NCBI RefSeq assembly: GCF_001429505.1
Contig: NZ_LMJW01000023.1
Location: 162,407-206,586, forward strand
Origin: Allobosea sp. Root483D1
Lineage (GTDB): Bacteria; Pseudomonadota; Alphaproteobacteria; Rhizobiales; Beijerinckiaceae
Length of the DNA stretch: 44,180 bases
Reading direction: 5' to 3'
In this document: positions 1-7,294 of the stretch, one piece after another
Layout of the letters: each line of letters starts with the position of its first letter
Position numbering within the stretch: position 1 is the first letter of the stretch
Notes under the pieces: generated by a model
Seen by the model: the letters and a program-made list of their open reading frames with translations, nothing else
What the model was told of the DNA's origin: nothing
The model's database searches: none
Translations under genes and position numbers: made by a program

Positions 1-733
1 GAGAATCTGCCGGATCATCCTTCTTCACGCCACGAGCGACGATCGCCAATGAGCCATCCGGCAAGGGGCGCTGGAGGTCCTTTGCCTCGGACCACGCGGC
101 CGACATCCAGACCTCGCACTCTTCGCGTGTAGTCAGGATCACTGGCATCGCCTTCGGGTGGATCGCCTCGACTTCCTCGTTCGGCTTGGTGGTGAGGAAC
201 GCGAATAGGTCGATCGTCTCTTCGCCATCCTTGATCGTTCGCGCGCTGGTCCATTGCGGTGTCCAGATGCCGGCGAACATGTTGGTGGGCCGATCGTCCC
301 CCAACGCGAACCAGATATCCTGCTTGGTCGCATGGTCGAACTCGCTAAAGCTAGTGAACGGCACCAGACATCGGCTCTCGACACCGAGCCAGCGCCGCCA
401 ATGCGGGCTGCTGGTGTTCCGGACGTTCGTCACGCCGCGGTCGGGTTCTGATCGGCGCAGATCGTCGATGTCGAAGGGCTTGCCCTTCGCCGCGAGCTTT
501 CCGGCGCGGATGGCAGTCGCCTCATCCAGCTTGTCCCGCGGGCTCGGCATGCCCCAGCGCACCATCGCAAGCTCGGGTTCACCTCCGTTGGCGACATTGC
601 GCACGATCGGCGCCGGCCGGTTCGGATTGATGTTGGACAATAGCAGCGGCAGGTTCGTTGGGATCGTCCGGAACTTGTCGAACAGGCGGAGGATCGCATC
701 GGCCGGCTTGGTGTGGCTGTAGAGATTACACAT
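1..733 (-). CDS. SRAP-family protein (YedK/HMCES-like), 3' end outside window
   Basis: The reading frame enters from the window edge on the minus strand and starts at 733 with M-C-N-L-Y-S. SRAP proteins have this start because Cys2, exposed after removal of Met1, forms a covalent thiazolidine link to abasic sites in single-stranded DNA and shields replication forks. Later conserved features read in the same frame: an N-x-N-R-P-A-P segment, a V-R-W-G-M-P stretch after it, the R-C-L-V-P-F block, and an H-P-K-A-M-P-V-I-L segment near the window edge that carries the family's catalytic His. About 244 codons are present, close to full length, so only the C-terminus is missing. A second ATG just upstream (736) is possible but would bury the catalytic Cys. 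A small ORF overlaps its start by 8 bp. Family assignment is confident. Confidence 0.9.
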   Translation of the reverse strand, partial: MCNLYSHTKPADAILRLFDKFRTIPTNLPLLLSNINPNRPAPIVRNVANGGEPELAMVRWGMPSPRDKLDEATAIRAGKLAAKGKPFDIDDLRRSEPDRGVTNVRNTSSPHWRRWLGVESRCLVPFTSFSEFDHATKQDIWFALGDDRPTNMFAGIWTPQWTSARTIKDGEETIDLFAFLTTKPNEEVEAIHPKAMPVILTTREECEVWMSAAWSEAKDLQRPLPDGSLAIVARGVKKDDPADS

Positions 734-968
734 CATCGCCCTCGCCGACGCGCCGGCGGCGGCTGGGCGCCTTCGGCTCGCCAGGGAGCATGTCGCCCTT
801 GCCGCCTTCGATCAACTGCCATTCGAGCAGCGCTGGTGGCAGGTCGGGCGGCCGACGCGGCCGATGTCTGGCATGTATGCGCCACACTTCCGTCCGTACT
901 TCTGCGGGCTTGCGCATCTCGTTGTGCGGATACCAGGGGCAATGGGAAATGAAGACGCGCAGGTGCAT
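726..968 (-). CDS. small hypothetical protein overlapping the SRAP gene
   Basis: An 80-codon frame ends at 726-728, 8 bp inside the SRAP gene, which suggests translational coupling. The protein is basic and proline-rich, with a W-Y-P motif near the N-terminus, a P-P-D-L-P-P-A-L-L-E-W segment in the middle and an Arg-rich tail. I see no known domain. The frame is open up to an ATG at 1022 (98 codons). I prefer the ATG at 968 because the upstream part is low in conserved-looking features, but neither start has a clear ribosome binding site. It is codirectional with and upstream of the SRAP gene, so it may share its promoter. It could be spurious, but the overlap geometry and protein-like composition favour a real gene. 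Confidence 0.5.
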   Translation of the reverse strand: MHLRVFISHCPWYPHNEMRKPAEVRTEVWRIHARHRPRRPPDLPPALLEWQLIEGGKGDMLPGEPKAPSRRRRVGEGDDV

Positions 969-1038
969 GTTGGCCGGGGCAACCGGAGAAGGATTTTTGG
1001 GAATCCTTTTCGCGTTTCCCATCGTCTTACGGGCAGTA

Positions 1039-1054
1039 GACCGGAACGCCGGTC
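1039..1054. promoter_or_regulatory. 6-bp inverted repeat before the NmrA-like gene
   Basis: GACCGG and CCGGTC flank a 4-base centre (AACG), 19 bp before the start codon. It could be an operator or an mRNA hairpin in the leader. No matching site was found before the sigma factor gene. Confidence 0.35.
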
Positions 1055-1073
1055 AAAGCCTGCGGGAGACAAC

Positions 1074-1961
1074 ATGCAATTGATAACTGGCGCGGCCGGC
1101 ATGAATGGCCGTGCAACGGTCGCGGAATTCGTTGATGCGCATTCCCAGGTGAGAGCGTTGGTTCGAAGCATTTCAAGCGCCGCCCGCTCGGGTCTCGATC
1201 AGATGCAGGGCGTCGAGGTCGTAGAAGGCGACATGACGGCGCCCGGCGGCAGCGAGAAAGCGCTCGCGGGAGTCGAGCGTGTCTTGATGATTTCCTCTGC
1301 CGCGCCCGATATGGTAGAGACTCAGTGTCGCTTTATCGACGCCTGCCGCGCCTCTGGCGTGAGGCACCTCATCAAGTTCTCAGGTGCCGAATCCGGGATC
1401 GGATTCGACCCAGCCAAATTTCGCTTCACTCGCATGCACGAAGAAATCGAGGGCTACCTCGAGGCGTCGGGCCTCGCCTGGACGCATATCCGGCCCTCGC
1501 AGTTCATGCAGGTGTATCTTCGCGAGATACCGGACATCGTGAAGCTTGGAGCGATCCGTCTCCCCTTGGCTGGAATCAGCCTATCCCCGGTCCATGTGCG
1601 AGATATCGCCAAGGTCGCCTATCGGCTTCTGCGGTTTGGCGGGCACGAGGGCGAGAAGCTCGAGATGACAGGGCCAGAGGCCTTGACCATGGCCGAAATT
1701 GCCGAGCGGATTTCCCGGGCGATCGGACGGAAGATCGTCTACCAACCAATCATGGCTTCGGAGCGCCGGAGCGCTCTGCTGGCGAGCGGCGTCCCTGCTG
1801 GTTTTGCCGATGCGCTCGACGAGCAGGTTGCGGAGCGGCTGAAACGACCCAATTCCAAAATCGACCTTTCCACTCACGAGGCATTCGGAGTGCGACCGAC
1901 CACGTTCGGAGAGTTCGCGACCGAACATGCCGCGATTCTGAGCGGCAAACCTGCATCGTAA
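1074..1961 (+). CDS. NmrA-like NAD(P)-binding oxidoreductase (atypical SDR)
   Basis: The 295-residue protein opens with I-T-G-A-A-G-M-N-G-R, the Gly-rich dinucleotide-binding turn of atypical SDRs in the NmrA/QOR2 group. It continues with the expected V-E-G-D-M and S-S-A-A-P-D blocks, then H-L-I-K-F-S-G-A and the R-P-S-Q-F-M-Q segment of the NmrA fold. The start is fixed by ATG 1074 with a GGGAGA ribosome site 5 bp upstream; the longer frame back to 864 has no support. Members bind NAD(P)H and act as quinone reductases, epimerases or redox sensors; the substrate cannot be told here. A perfect 6-bp inverted repeat at 1039-1054 sits just before the start. It lies 70 bp upstream of a two-gene unit ending in an ECF sigma factor, and sigma factors with SnoaL-like tails are often found beside such oxidoreductases. 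Confidence 0.85.
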   Translation: MQLITGAAGMNGRATVAEFVDAHSQVRALVRSISSAARSGLDQMQGVEVVEGDMTAPGGSEKALAGVERVLMISSAAPDMVETQCRFIDACRASGVRHLIKFSGAESGIGFDPAKFRFTRMHEEIEGYLEASGLAWTHIRPSQFMQVYLREIPDIVKLGAIRLPLAGISLSPVHVRDIAKVAYRLLRFGGHEGEKLEMTGPEALTMAEIAERISRAIGRKIVYQPIMASERRSALLASGVPAGFADALDEQVAERLKRPNSKIDLSTHEAFGVRPTTFGEFATEHAAILSGKPAS

Positions 1962-2031
1962 TGAGGGAGCGCCGCTTGTCTCTCATGTCTCAAAGCCAGG
2001 GCGCGGCCCGGGACGATTGGAAAACAAGGCT

Positions 2032-2355
2032 ATGAAGCATTTGATCGTCAGTTACGCGATAAAGCCCGATCTCGTCGAGGAAAACGCGCGTCTTATCCGG
2101 GCAGTGTTCGACGAGCTCAATGCCCAAAGTCCGAAAGGCCTGCGCTATGCCGCGTTGCGCGATGATAACGGTCGCTTCGTGCATATCGTAGAGCAGGCCG
2201 ATGGAGCCCCCGGGCTTGAAGAGCATGCGTCGTTCAGGGCCTTCCAGAAGAGCTTCGGTGACCGTTGCTCGGCACGGCCTGAGGTTCGCGAGCTGGCAAT
2301 CATCGGGGCATACGCGATGATGCAGGACGCCGCTGAGTATCCGGCTGCTGGATGA
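2032..2355 (+). CDS. small hypothetical protein, possible dimeric alpha/beta-barrel (ABM-like)
   Basis: A 107-residue protein whose pattern (beta strand H-L-I-V-S-Y, long helix, strand R-Y-A-A-L-R-D-D, strand F-V-H-I-V-E, helix) fits the ferredoxin-like fold of antibiotic-biosynthesis-monooxygenase/DABB proteins. The assignment is by pattern only, with no catalytic motif. I chose ATG 2032; the frame also opens at a TTG at 2017. Its stop overlaps the sigma factor start by 4 bases (ATGA, 2352-2355), so the two are almost certainly cotranslated. It may supply a ligand-binding or oxygenase function in the sigma factor's regulon. Confidence 0.65.
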   Translation: MKHLIVSYAIKPDLVEENARLIRAVFDELNAQSPKGLRYAALRDDNGRFVHIVEQADGAPGLEEHASFRAFQKSFGDRCSARPEVRELAIIGAYAMMQDAAEYPAAG

Positions 2356-3242
2356 GTCGCGTGCCGCCGGAAGCAGACGAAAGAGAGAACTTCGACGCCT
2401 TCATCGTGAAGATGCGCCCGAAGCTCCATCGTTATTGCTCGCGCATGGTCGGCTCGGTCGTGGACGGAGAGGACGTCGTCCAAGAGACTCTTCTTAAGGC
2501 TGTTGGCGCTCACGAGACAATTGCGATCAGCAATGTCGAAGGCTGGCTGTTTCGGGTCGCACACCATGCCGCCATTGACTTCCTCCGGCGTAGAAGGCGC
2601 CAGAAAGAAGTCTCCTCCGATGACGATATCGATGGGATCGTCGATGAGACGATGTCGGCTGATAGACGGCATGTCACCGCAGCGAACCTAAGAACCTTGA
2701 TGCATCTGCCAGCCGCGCAGCGAGGCTGCATAATCCTCATGGATGTGCTCGGCTACAGCCTCCATGAAGTAGGAAACGTCACGGGGCTAAGCGTTCCCGG
2801 CGTGAAGGCGGCACTGCATCGCGGCCGAGCAAAGATCCGAGATATCGCCAGCCGACCGGACGAAGCGCCGGCTCCACGGCTCAAGCAAGAGGATCTCAAA
2901 CGCCTTTCAGCTTATGTCGAGCGCTTCAACTCGCACGACTTTGATGCCGTCCGCGCGATGCTTGCTGATGACGTCCGGCTGGAGCTCGTATCGCGGACTC
3001 GCATGGTGGGGCGAGAGGAAGTCTCGCGGTATTTTCACAATTATGAGCGAGCGCACGACTGGCGATTGGCCCCTGGTCTCGTCGATGGACACTTGGCAGC
3101 CCTCGTCCTTAATACAGCCGCTCCTCTGGCGCGCCCCAAGTATTTCGTTATTATAGATTGGCGCAGAGACAGCATTTATCGAATTCTGGACTTTAGGCAC
3201 GCAAGCTACGTTGCGGAATCAGCGGACCTAATAATCTTGTGA
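2352..3242 (+). CDS. ECF sigma-70 factor with SnoaL-like C-terminal domain
   Basis: A 296-residue protein. Residues about 15-90 are sigma region 2, with V-D-G-E-D-V-V-Q-E-T and W-L-F-R-V-A-H-H-A-A-I-D-F-L-R-R-R. Residues about 105-160 are region 4, with L-P-A-A-Q-R and G-Y-S-L-H-E-V-G-N-V-T-G-L-S as the helix-turn-helix. After a linker, residues about 180-290 form a SnoaL/NTF2-like domain (Y-V-E-R-F-N-S-H-D-F-D-A). Such tailed ECF groups lack a classic anti-sigma gene; the tail itself modulates activity. None is seen here either. The start overlaps the upstream small gene by 4 bp. With the NmrA-like oxidoreductase next door this resembles the ECF41-type arrangement, but the ECF41 signature motifs of the tail are not evident, so I do not assign a group number. 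Confidence 0.88.
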   Translation: MSRVPPEADERENFDAFIVKMRPKLHRYCSRMVGSVVDGEDVVQETLLKAVGAHETIAISNVEGWLFRVAHHAAIDFLRRRRRQKEVSSDDDIDGIVDETMSADRRHVTAANLRTLMHLPAAQRGCIILMDVLGYSLHEVGNVTGLSVPGVKAALHRGRAKIRDIASRPDEAPAPRLKQEDLKRLSAYVERFNSHDFDAVRAMLADDVRLELVSRTRMVGREEVSRYFHNYERAHDWRLAPGLVDGHLAALVLNTAAPLARPKYFVIIDWRRDSIYRILDFRHASYVAESADLIIL

Positions 3243-3351
3243 TGGTGGTCGATATGCGAACTTGTCTAGCCCATCGATTGACATCTGGTCGCGCCAAACT
3301 GTCAGAAGGTTGCATTCGATTTGTGTTCGCGTCTTGGTGTGGCGAAGGCCG

Positions 3352-3435
3352 CGCACCCTCCCGCTGGTGGGTTCGTCCGGCGTCGGCAAATCGACGCTTG
3401 TGAACGCGCTTGCCGGCACCATCGGGGGCGCATGA
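3352..3435 (+). pseudogene. rsgA: fragment of the GTPase gene rsgA (P-loop region only)
   Basis: Reading from about 3352, the frame gives T-L-P-L-V followed by G-S-S-G-V-G-K-S-T-L-V-N-A-L-A-G and ends in TGA at 3433-3435. That is the Walker A segment of RsgA/YjeQ, a ribosome-associated GTPase of small-subunit maturation; the G-S-S-G-V-G-K-S-T-L form with N-A-L is very typical of it. Only about 25 recognisable codons remain. Upstream in the same frame nothing resembles the OB-fold domain, and downstream there is no G3/G4 motif or zinc site. It must be a leftover of a rearrangement. Another P-loop protein is possible but less likely. Confidence 0.6.
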
Positions 3436-3440
3436 AGCCA

Positions 3441-3464
3441 CCGGTCACCCTTACGGATGACCGG
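3441..3464. terminator. hairpin, possible terminator
   Basis: CCGGTCA and TGACCGG (7-bp perfect stem) flank a 10-base loop, followed on the plus strand by a T-rich stretch (GCTTGTTCATCTGTTTT). It lies between the plus-strand sigma operon and the minus-strand DUF1236 gene, where a terminator is expected. The T tract is interrupted, so strength is uncertain. Confidence 0.4.
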
Positions 3465-3577
3465 GCTTGTTCATCTGTTTTCGGCTTAGGCCACGCGTCA
3501 CGCGGAAGTCGCGAGGGAACTCGACAAGAGCCCGCTGGATCGCAACGTCAGCCGGTGCGCCAAAGCCGGTCCGCTGG

Positions 3578-3993
3578 TCAGTCGATGACCTGCACGATGC
3601 GGCCCGTGGCGGGATCAACCAGCACGGCGCGGTCGTTGACGACGGTGTAACGATACTCTGTGGCACCGTACTCGCGCGGCACCTCATAGTAGGTCACGCC
3701 CTGGCGCGGCAGCGTGGCCCCGACGACGACAGGCTGAGCGTAGGTATAGGACGGCCGGCGCTGTTCCACGACATAGGTCCTGAAGCGCGGGGTGTTGTCG
3801 CCGATGATGGCTCCGACGACCGCGCCACCTACGCCACCGACAACGGCCCCGACTGGACCACCTACGATGGCGCCTCCGACGGCTCCTGTAGCCAGGCCAC
3901 TGGCGGCCCCGCCCTGAGCGCCTGCGGATTCTGCGCGACCGCCATCACGGGAATGGCAGCGAGAGCCGCGGCAAGAACGATCTGCTTGATCAT
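3578..3993 (-). pseudogene. DUF1236-domain exported protein with a frameshift
   Basis: ATG 3993 begins a signal peptide (M-I-K-Q-I-V-L-A-A-A-L-A-A-I-P-V-M-A-V-A, then Q-N). After about 25 codons the frame runs into a stop. In the next frame an intact Gly-rich glycine-zipper segment (repeated G-G-A-V-V-G type) continues to the C-terminal signature V-L-V-D-P-A-T-G-R-I-V-Q-V-I-D typical of DUF1236 proteins, which are periplasmic or surface proteins of unknown role in Rhizobiales. One added G near 3915-3921 would restore a protein of about 138 residues. All other parts look well kept, so this is either a very recent inactivation or a base-calling error in a G/C run. Confidence 0.75.
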
Positions 3994-4076
3994 GACGATA
4001 TTCTCCGCCTGCCGATCACTGAGACAATCCCGCGGCCCAACAGGTGCGGTACAAACATTGTGGGTTTAAAAGAGTT

Positions 4077-4097
4077 CCAGAATTTAAATATTTCTGG
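4077..4097. promoter_or_regulatory. AT-rich inverted repeat between divergent small exported genes
   Basis: CCAGAA and TTCTGG flank a 9-base A/T core (TTTAAATAT). It sits in the 246-bp spacer (3994-4239) between the minus-strand DUF1236 gene and the plus-strand Arg-rich gene, in a patch much richer in A+T than its surroundings. It may be an operator or promoter element shared by both; no -35/-10 pair can be fixed with confidence. Confidence 0.35.
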
Positions 4098-4239
4098 AGA
4101 ATAGATCGCCATTCATGCACGGTTCATTATTAAAACCAATTGCACGGCAGTAATCGGATGAATGGGAGCTAACATTCGCGTTCACATAGCGTTGTGCTGC
4201 ACCGGCGCCTCGTCAAGATTCACCAAAAGAGGAATGACG

Positions 4240-4509
4240 ATGCGCAATCTCATGTTCGCTGCAGCTATGGCATTCGGGGCGATCGCGGCGGGGCCGGCCT
4301 CGGCAGCACCGGTCTCTTCGAATGCGGCTCTAGCTTCGCCCCCCGACATCCAGGCCGTGCAGTACTATCGTGGGGACCGCGCGTGGCGGTCGGGTCGCCG
4401 CCATTGGGACCGCCCGGCCCGAGGCTACGGTCGCCGTTTCCATGGCCCCCCGCCGCACGCCCGCGCCTATGGCCGGCGCAGCCATGACCGGGGCTACTAT
4501 CGCTATTGA
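4240..4509 (+). CDS. small exported Arg/Tyr/Gly-rich protein
   Basis: An 89-residue protein. Residues 1-22 form a Sec signal peptide (M-R-N-L-M-F, Ala-rich core, cleavage after A-S-A). The mature part begins A-P-V-S-S and ends in a low-complexity tail rich in Arg, Gly, His, Pro and Tyr that finishes with G-Y-Y-R-Y. ATG 4240 is chosen because AGAGGA at 4228-4233 is 6 bp upstream; the ATG at 4234 would touch that site. Similar small secreted basic proteins are common in Rhizobiales and are unassigned. Function is unknown. Confidence 0.7.
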   Translation: MRNLMFAAAMAFGAIAAGPASAAPVSSNAALASPPDIQAVQYYRGDRAWRSGRRHWDRPARGYGRRFHGPPPHARAYGRRSHDRGYYRY

Positions 4510-4565
4510 TCAATGGCATCGGTTCGCCCGGAAGCGCACCCGCGCATCTGGGCGAACGCTTTTCA

Positions 4566-4585
4566 GCAGCGAATGCCTTCGCTGC
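4566..4585. terminator. 8-bp hairpin downstream of the Arg-rich gene
   Basis: GCAGCGAA and TTCGCTGC pair perfectly around a 4-base loop, about 57 bp after the stop codon. No T tract follows, so it may be a transcript-end stabiliser rather than an intrinsic terminator. The rest of the gene-free stretch 4510-4864 holds one copy of the dispersed repeat and nothing else I can recognise. Confidence 0.4.
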
Positions 4586-4768
4586 CGAGATGAGCTCGGA
4601 GGGCCGCGCTGGGTGGTAAAGTTTAGAAGGCAAGACCAGGCTGCGGCTTCGGGCCCTCAAAACGTCATCCGAAGCCTCCGGTAGCATTCCGCCCCGCCAA
4701 TTGTTTCGTATACCGGCAGGTCGCGGATCGAGGTTGGATCCCCGCAGCCTCTCCCTGAACCGTTTCGA

Positions 4769-4810
4769 GCGTCCGGTTTCTGGCAGGACGCCAATGTCAG
4801 GTTGTGGCGC
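4769..4810 (+). repeat. dispersed intergenic repeat, copy 1
   Basis: Contains half A (GTCCGGTTTCTGGC) followed by half B (CCAATGTCAGGTTGTGGCGC). The same two-part layout recurs at 13573, 15791, 22731, 29386 and 35964, always outside intact genes and on the same strand. Confidence 0.6.
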
Positions 4811-4864
4811 ATTTTGCCTGGACGAGGGATGGCCAAGTTCGGCCCGTTGCTGAACTCACTGCTT

Positions 4865-5098
4865 TTAGGCGCCGCTGCCACCCGCTGACAGATGTATTCG
4901 ACCGGTCTCACAGCCCGGATTCTCCATTGGTTGCGTGCTGGTTTGCCCATTGAGCGCGACGATCTCGCGCTCGACCTCCTGCAGTCGGGCTTCGATGATG
5001 TCCCCGGTGTCGCCCTCAAGAAACACGAGATTGCGGGCGGCGCTCGTGAACATCGACCTGATTTTCGCGGCGAAGCGCTTTAACAATCCTTGCGCCAT
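4865..5098 (-). CDS. small hypothetical protein with an amphipathic helix
   Basis: A 77-residue protein starting at ATG 5098, with GAGGA ending 5 bp before it on the minus strand. The N-terminus is basic and helical (A-Q-G-L-L-K-R-F-A-A-K-I-R-S-M-F). An acidic-basic helix follows (I-I-E-A-R-L-Q-E-V-E-R-E-I-V-A-L) that could form a coiled coil. No domain is recognised and no transmembrane segment is seen. It is codirectional with the SDR downstream but 61 bp beyond that gene's 3' end, so it is upstream of nothing obvious. Confidence 0.55.
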   Translation of the reverse strand: MAQGLLKRFAAKIRSMFTSAARNLVFLEGDTGDIIEARLQEVEREIVALNGQTSTQPMENPGCETGRIHLSAGGSGA

Positions 5099-5159
5099 GT
5101 AAGTCCTCGGCGTGTTCTAAATTGGCTGAGAGCTGGAATTGGGCGTTGTCGAGTCCACA

Positions 5160-5975
5160 TCAGACCGGCAATCCGTTCTGCTTTCGGAGACTGGCGTCGA
5201 ACGCGGAGGCGGGCACGAACCCGCGCAGCAAGCTCACCTTCCGCGCCATCTTTCCCGCTGCGTAACGCCGCTTGGGCGCTGAGGCGGTGGCGGCCTCGAG
5301 AATGGTCCGAGCAACCACCTCTGGGGCATCGCCCGCTTCGATAGCTGTCCGCATGATCGTAGCCATGCCGTCGCGCGCCGCGGTGTAGACGTCCAGGGTG
5401 CGATCCGCCCTAACCTGGTTCTCTTCGAACGACGAGCGGGTGTAGGCCGGCTCAACGAGCACGACACGGATGCCAAGGGTGCGCAGCTCGTGGTCGAGCG
5501 ATTCCGAATAGCCCTCTATGGCGTGCTTGGTGGCAGCATAGAGCGCGGAGTAAGGCGCAGGGATCAGCCCCAGAACCGAGCTGAGATTGATGATCCGCCC
5601 CTGCTTTTGAATGCGCATCACCGGCAGCACGGCATTGGTCACGCGCAGAACGCCGAAGACGTTCACGTCGAACAGCGCCTTTGCCTGCTCGATCGATGAC
5701 TCCTCGGCAGCGCCGAGCAGGCCGATCCCAGCATTGTTGACCAGCAGGTCGATACGCCGGGCCTGACGAACCACCTCGTTGATCAGCTTTGCCACGGACT
5801 CATCGTCGGTTACGTCGCAGGCGAGCATGGTAATACCCTCGACACCTTCCGACGCCGCCCGACGGCTGGTCCCGAATACGCGGTACCCTGCTCCCTGCAA
5901 CGCTTTGGCTGTTACGCGGCCGATGCCGGACGAGGCACCGGTTACGAGCGCCACGGGTAAATTGTGGTTGGTCAT
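5160..5975 (-). CDS. classical SDR oxidoreductase
   Basis: A 271-residue short-chain dehydrogenase. Residues 10-18 carry the cofactor turn T-G-A-S-S-G-I-G. D-V-T follows near residue 57, N-N-A-G-I-G near 88, the catalytic Ser in I-N-L-S-S-V near 137, and the Y-x-x-x-K dyad in Y-A-A-T-K-H near 150. After the first strand, G-T-S-R-R suggests NADP preference. It starts at ATG 5975 with AAAGAGA upstream. It is the last gene of a minus-strand run: TetR, MFS, broken ketoacyl synthase, SDR. The substrate is unknown; closest in style to 3-oxoacyl or ketone reductases found beside efflux genes. The in-frame opening up to 6536 belongs to the pseudogene upstream. Confidence 0.88.
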   Translation of the reverse strand: MTNHNLPVALVTGASSGIGRVTAKALQGAGYRVFGTSRRAASEGVEGITMLACDVTDDESVAKLINEVVRQARRIDLLVNNAGIGLLGAAEESSIEQAKALFDVNVFGVLRVTNAVLPVMRIQKQGRIINLSSVLGLIPAPYSALYAATKHAIEGYSESLDHELRTLGIRVVLVEPAYTRSSFEENQVRADRTLDVYTAARDGMATIMRTAIEAGDAPEVVARTILEAATASAPKRRYAAGKMARKVSLLRGFVPASAFDASLRKQNGLPV

Positions 5976-6012
5976 GAGAAACGTCTCTTTCTTGTTGGTT
6001 GATTGGCAGGCG

Positions 6013-7293
6013 TCAGGCGAAGGGCCCGGCCGGTTGACCCGCCCAGCGCCGGAACAGCACGCTGGCGCTGACGCCGCCGAAGCCGAAACCGTTGGCAATC
6101 GCGTAGTCCGTCGCCACCGGCCGGGCCGCGTGTCTGACGAAGTCGATGCCCTCGCCGCCAGGATCGGGCGTATCGAGATTGAGCGTCGGCGGAGCCAGCT
6201 GATGCTGGAGAGGATGGCGAAGATCGCGCCGAGGCCGCCGGCGGCGCCAAGCAGGTGTCCAGTGGCCGACTTTGTCGCGCTGACGGCAATTTCGCCGTCT
6301 GAGCCGAACAATGCCTTGACCTCGGCGAGCCCACCGAGATCGCCGACCGGGGTCGAGGTGGCGTGGGCGTTGAGATGGCCGATCTCGCGCGGAGCAATCC
6401 CCGCCGGGGCATCGCGATCTCCATGGCCCGGCGGGCCCCATTGCCGTCCTCGGACCGGATGTGATGTGGTGCGCGTCAGAGGTCGTACCGTAGCCCACGA
6501 GCTCAGCGAGCGGCGTGGCGCCGCGCGCCAGAGCATGTTCCAGTTCCTCGATCACCAGCATGCCGGCTCCCTCGCCCATGACGAAGCCGTCGCGGGCTGT
6601 GTCGAACGGGCGCGAGGCCTCGGCAGGCCTGTCGTTGAAGCCGGTCGACAAAGAGCGTGCAGCGGCAAAGCCGCCGAGGCTGACAATGTTCATGCAGGCT
6701 TCCGTGCCGCCGCACACGGCGACGTCGGCTTCTCCTGCGCGGATCAGACGAGCCGCATCCCCGATCGCCTGGATCCCGGCCGCGCAAGCCGTTACGGGCG
6801 CACCGAGAGGACCCTTGAATTCGTGGCGGATGGAGATGTGCCCCGCCGCGAGGTTCACCAGGAAGGATGGGATCGTGAACGGCGACATCCGGCGCACTCC
6901 GGGTATCGACGGTCCGCACCGCTTCAGTTATCGCCGGGAATCCGCCGATGCCCGACGCTATGATCGTTGCCGTGCGCAAGCGCCCGGATTCCTCGTCGGG
7001 CTTCCAGTTGGCCTGCGCAAGCGCCTCGTCTGCCGCCGCCAGCGCAAGATGATGAACCGGTCGATCTTCCGCTGGTCTTTCGGCGGCAGCACGGCGTCGG
7101 GATCGAAGCCTGCCTCGGGATCCTCCTGCCTTGAAGGCACGACGCCTCCAACCTTGGCCGAGAGATCGCCGACCATCTCGTCAGGGAGCCTGCGGATTCC
7201 CGACCGACCCTCCAGCAGGCGCGCCCAGCTTGGCGCGACACCGGCCGCCGGCGGGGTCACCGCACCCAGCCCTGTGGCAACAATCCGTCTCAT
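6013..7293 (-). pseudogene. beta-ketoacyl-ACP synthase (FabF-like), about five frameshifts
   Basis: Starting at ATG 7293, the N-terminus reads M-R-R-I-V-A-T-G-L-G-A-V-T-P, typical of KAS II. The family sequence then hops between all three minus-strand frames, at about 7050, 6900, 6455, 6405 and 6205, before ending at 6013 with G-F-G-F-G-G. Each active-site element is still readable: the nucleophile Cys in V-T-A-C-A-A-G, the first His in N-A-H-A-T-S-T-P-V-G-D and the second in S-A-T-G-H-L-L-G-A-A-G. The original enzyme would have condensed acyl thioesters with malonyl-ACP. Five indels in 1.3 kb with little other decay is odd: either a young pseudogene under relaxed selection or local assembly error. 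It sits between an intact MFS and an intact SDR gene, 2 bp from the former. Confidence 0.85.
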
Positions 7294-7294
7294 A

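Noticed and set aside
2352..3242. Firm assignment to ECF41
   Set aside because: The layout is similar, but I could not see the characteristic tail motifs.
4657..5019. 120-codon minus-strand frame overlapping the small gene at 4865
   Set aside because: Low-complexity shadow; the 4865-5098 frame has a ribosome site and better composition.
5779..6963. 394-codon plus-strand frame over the SDR and ketoacyl synthase
   Set aside because: Antisense shadow; the frameshifted synthase motifs on the other strand explain the region.
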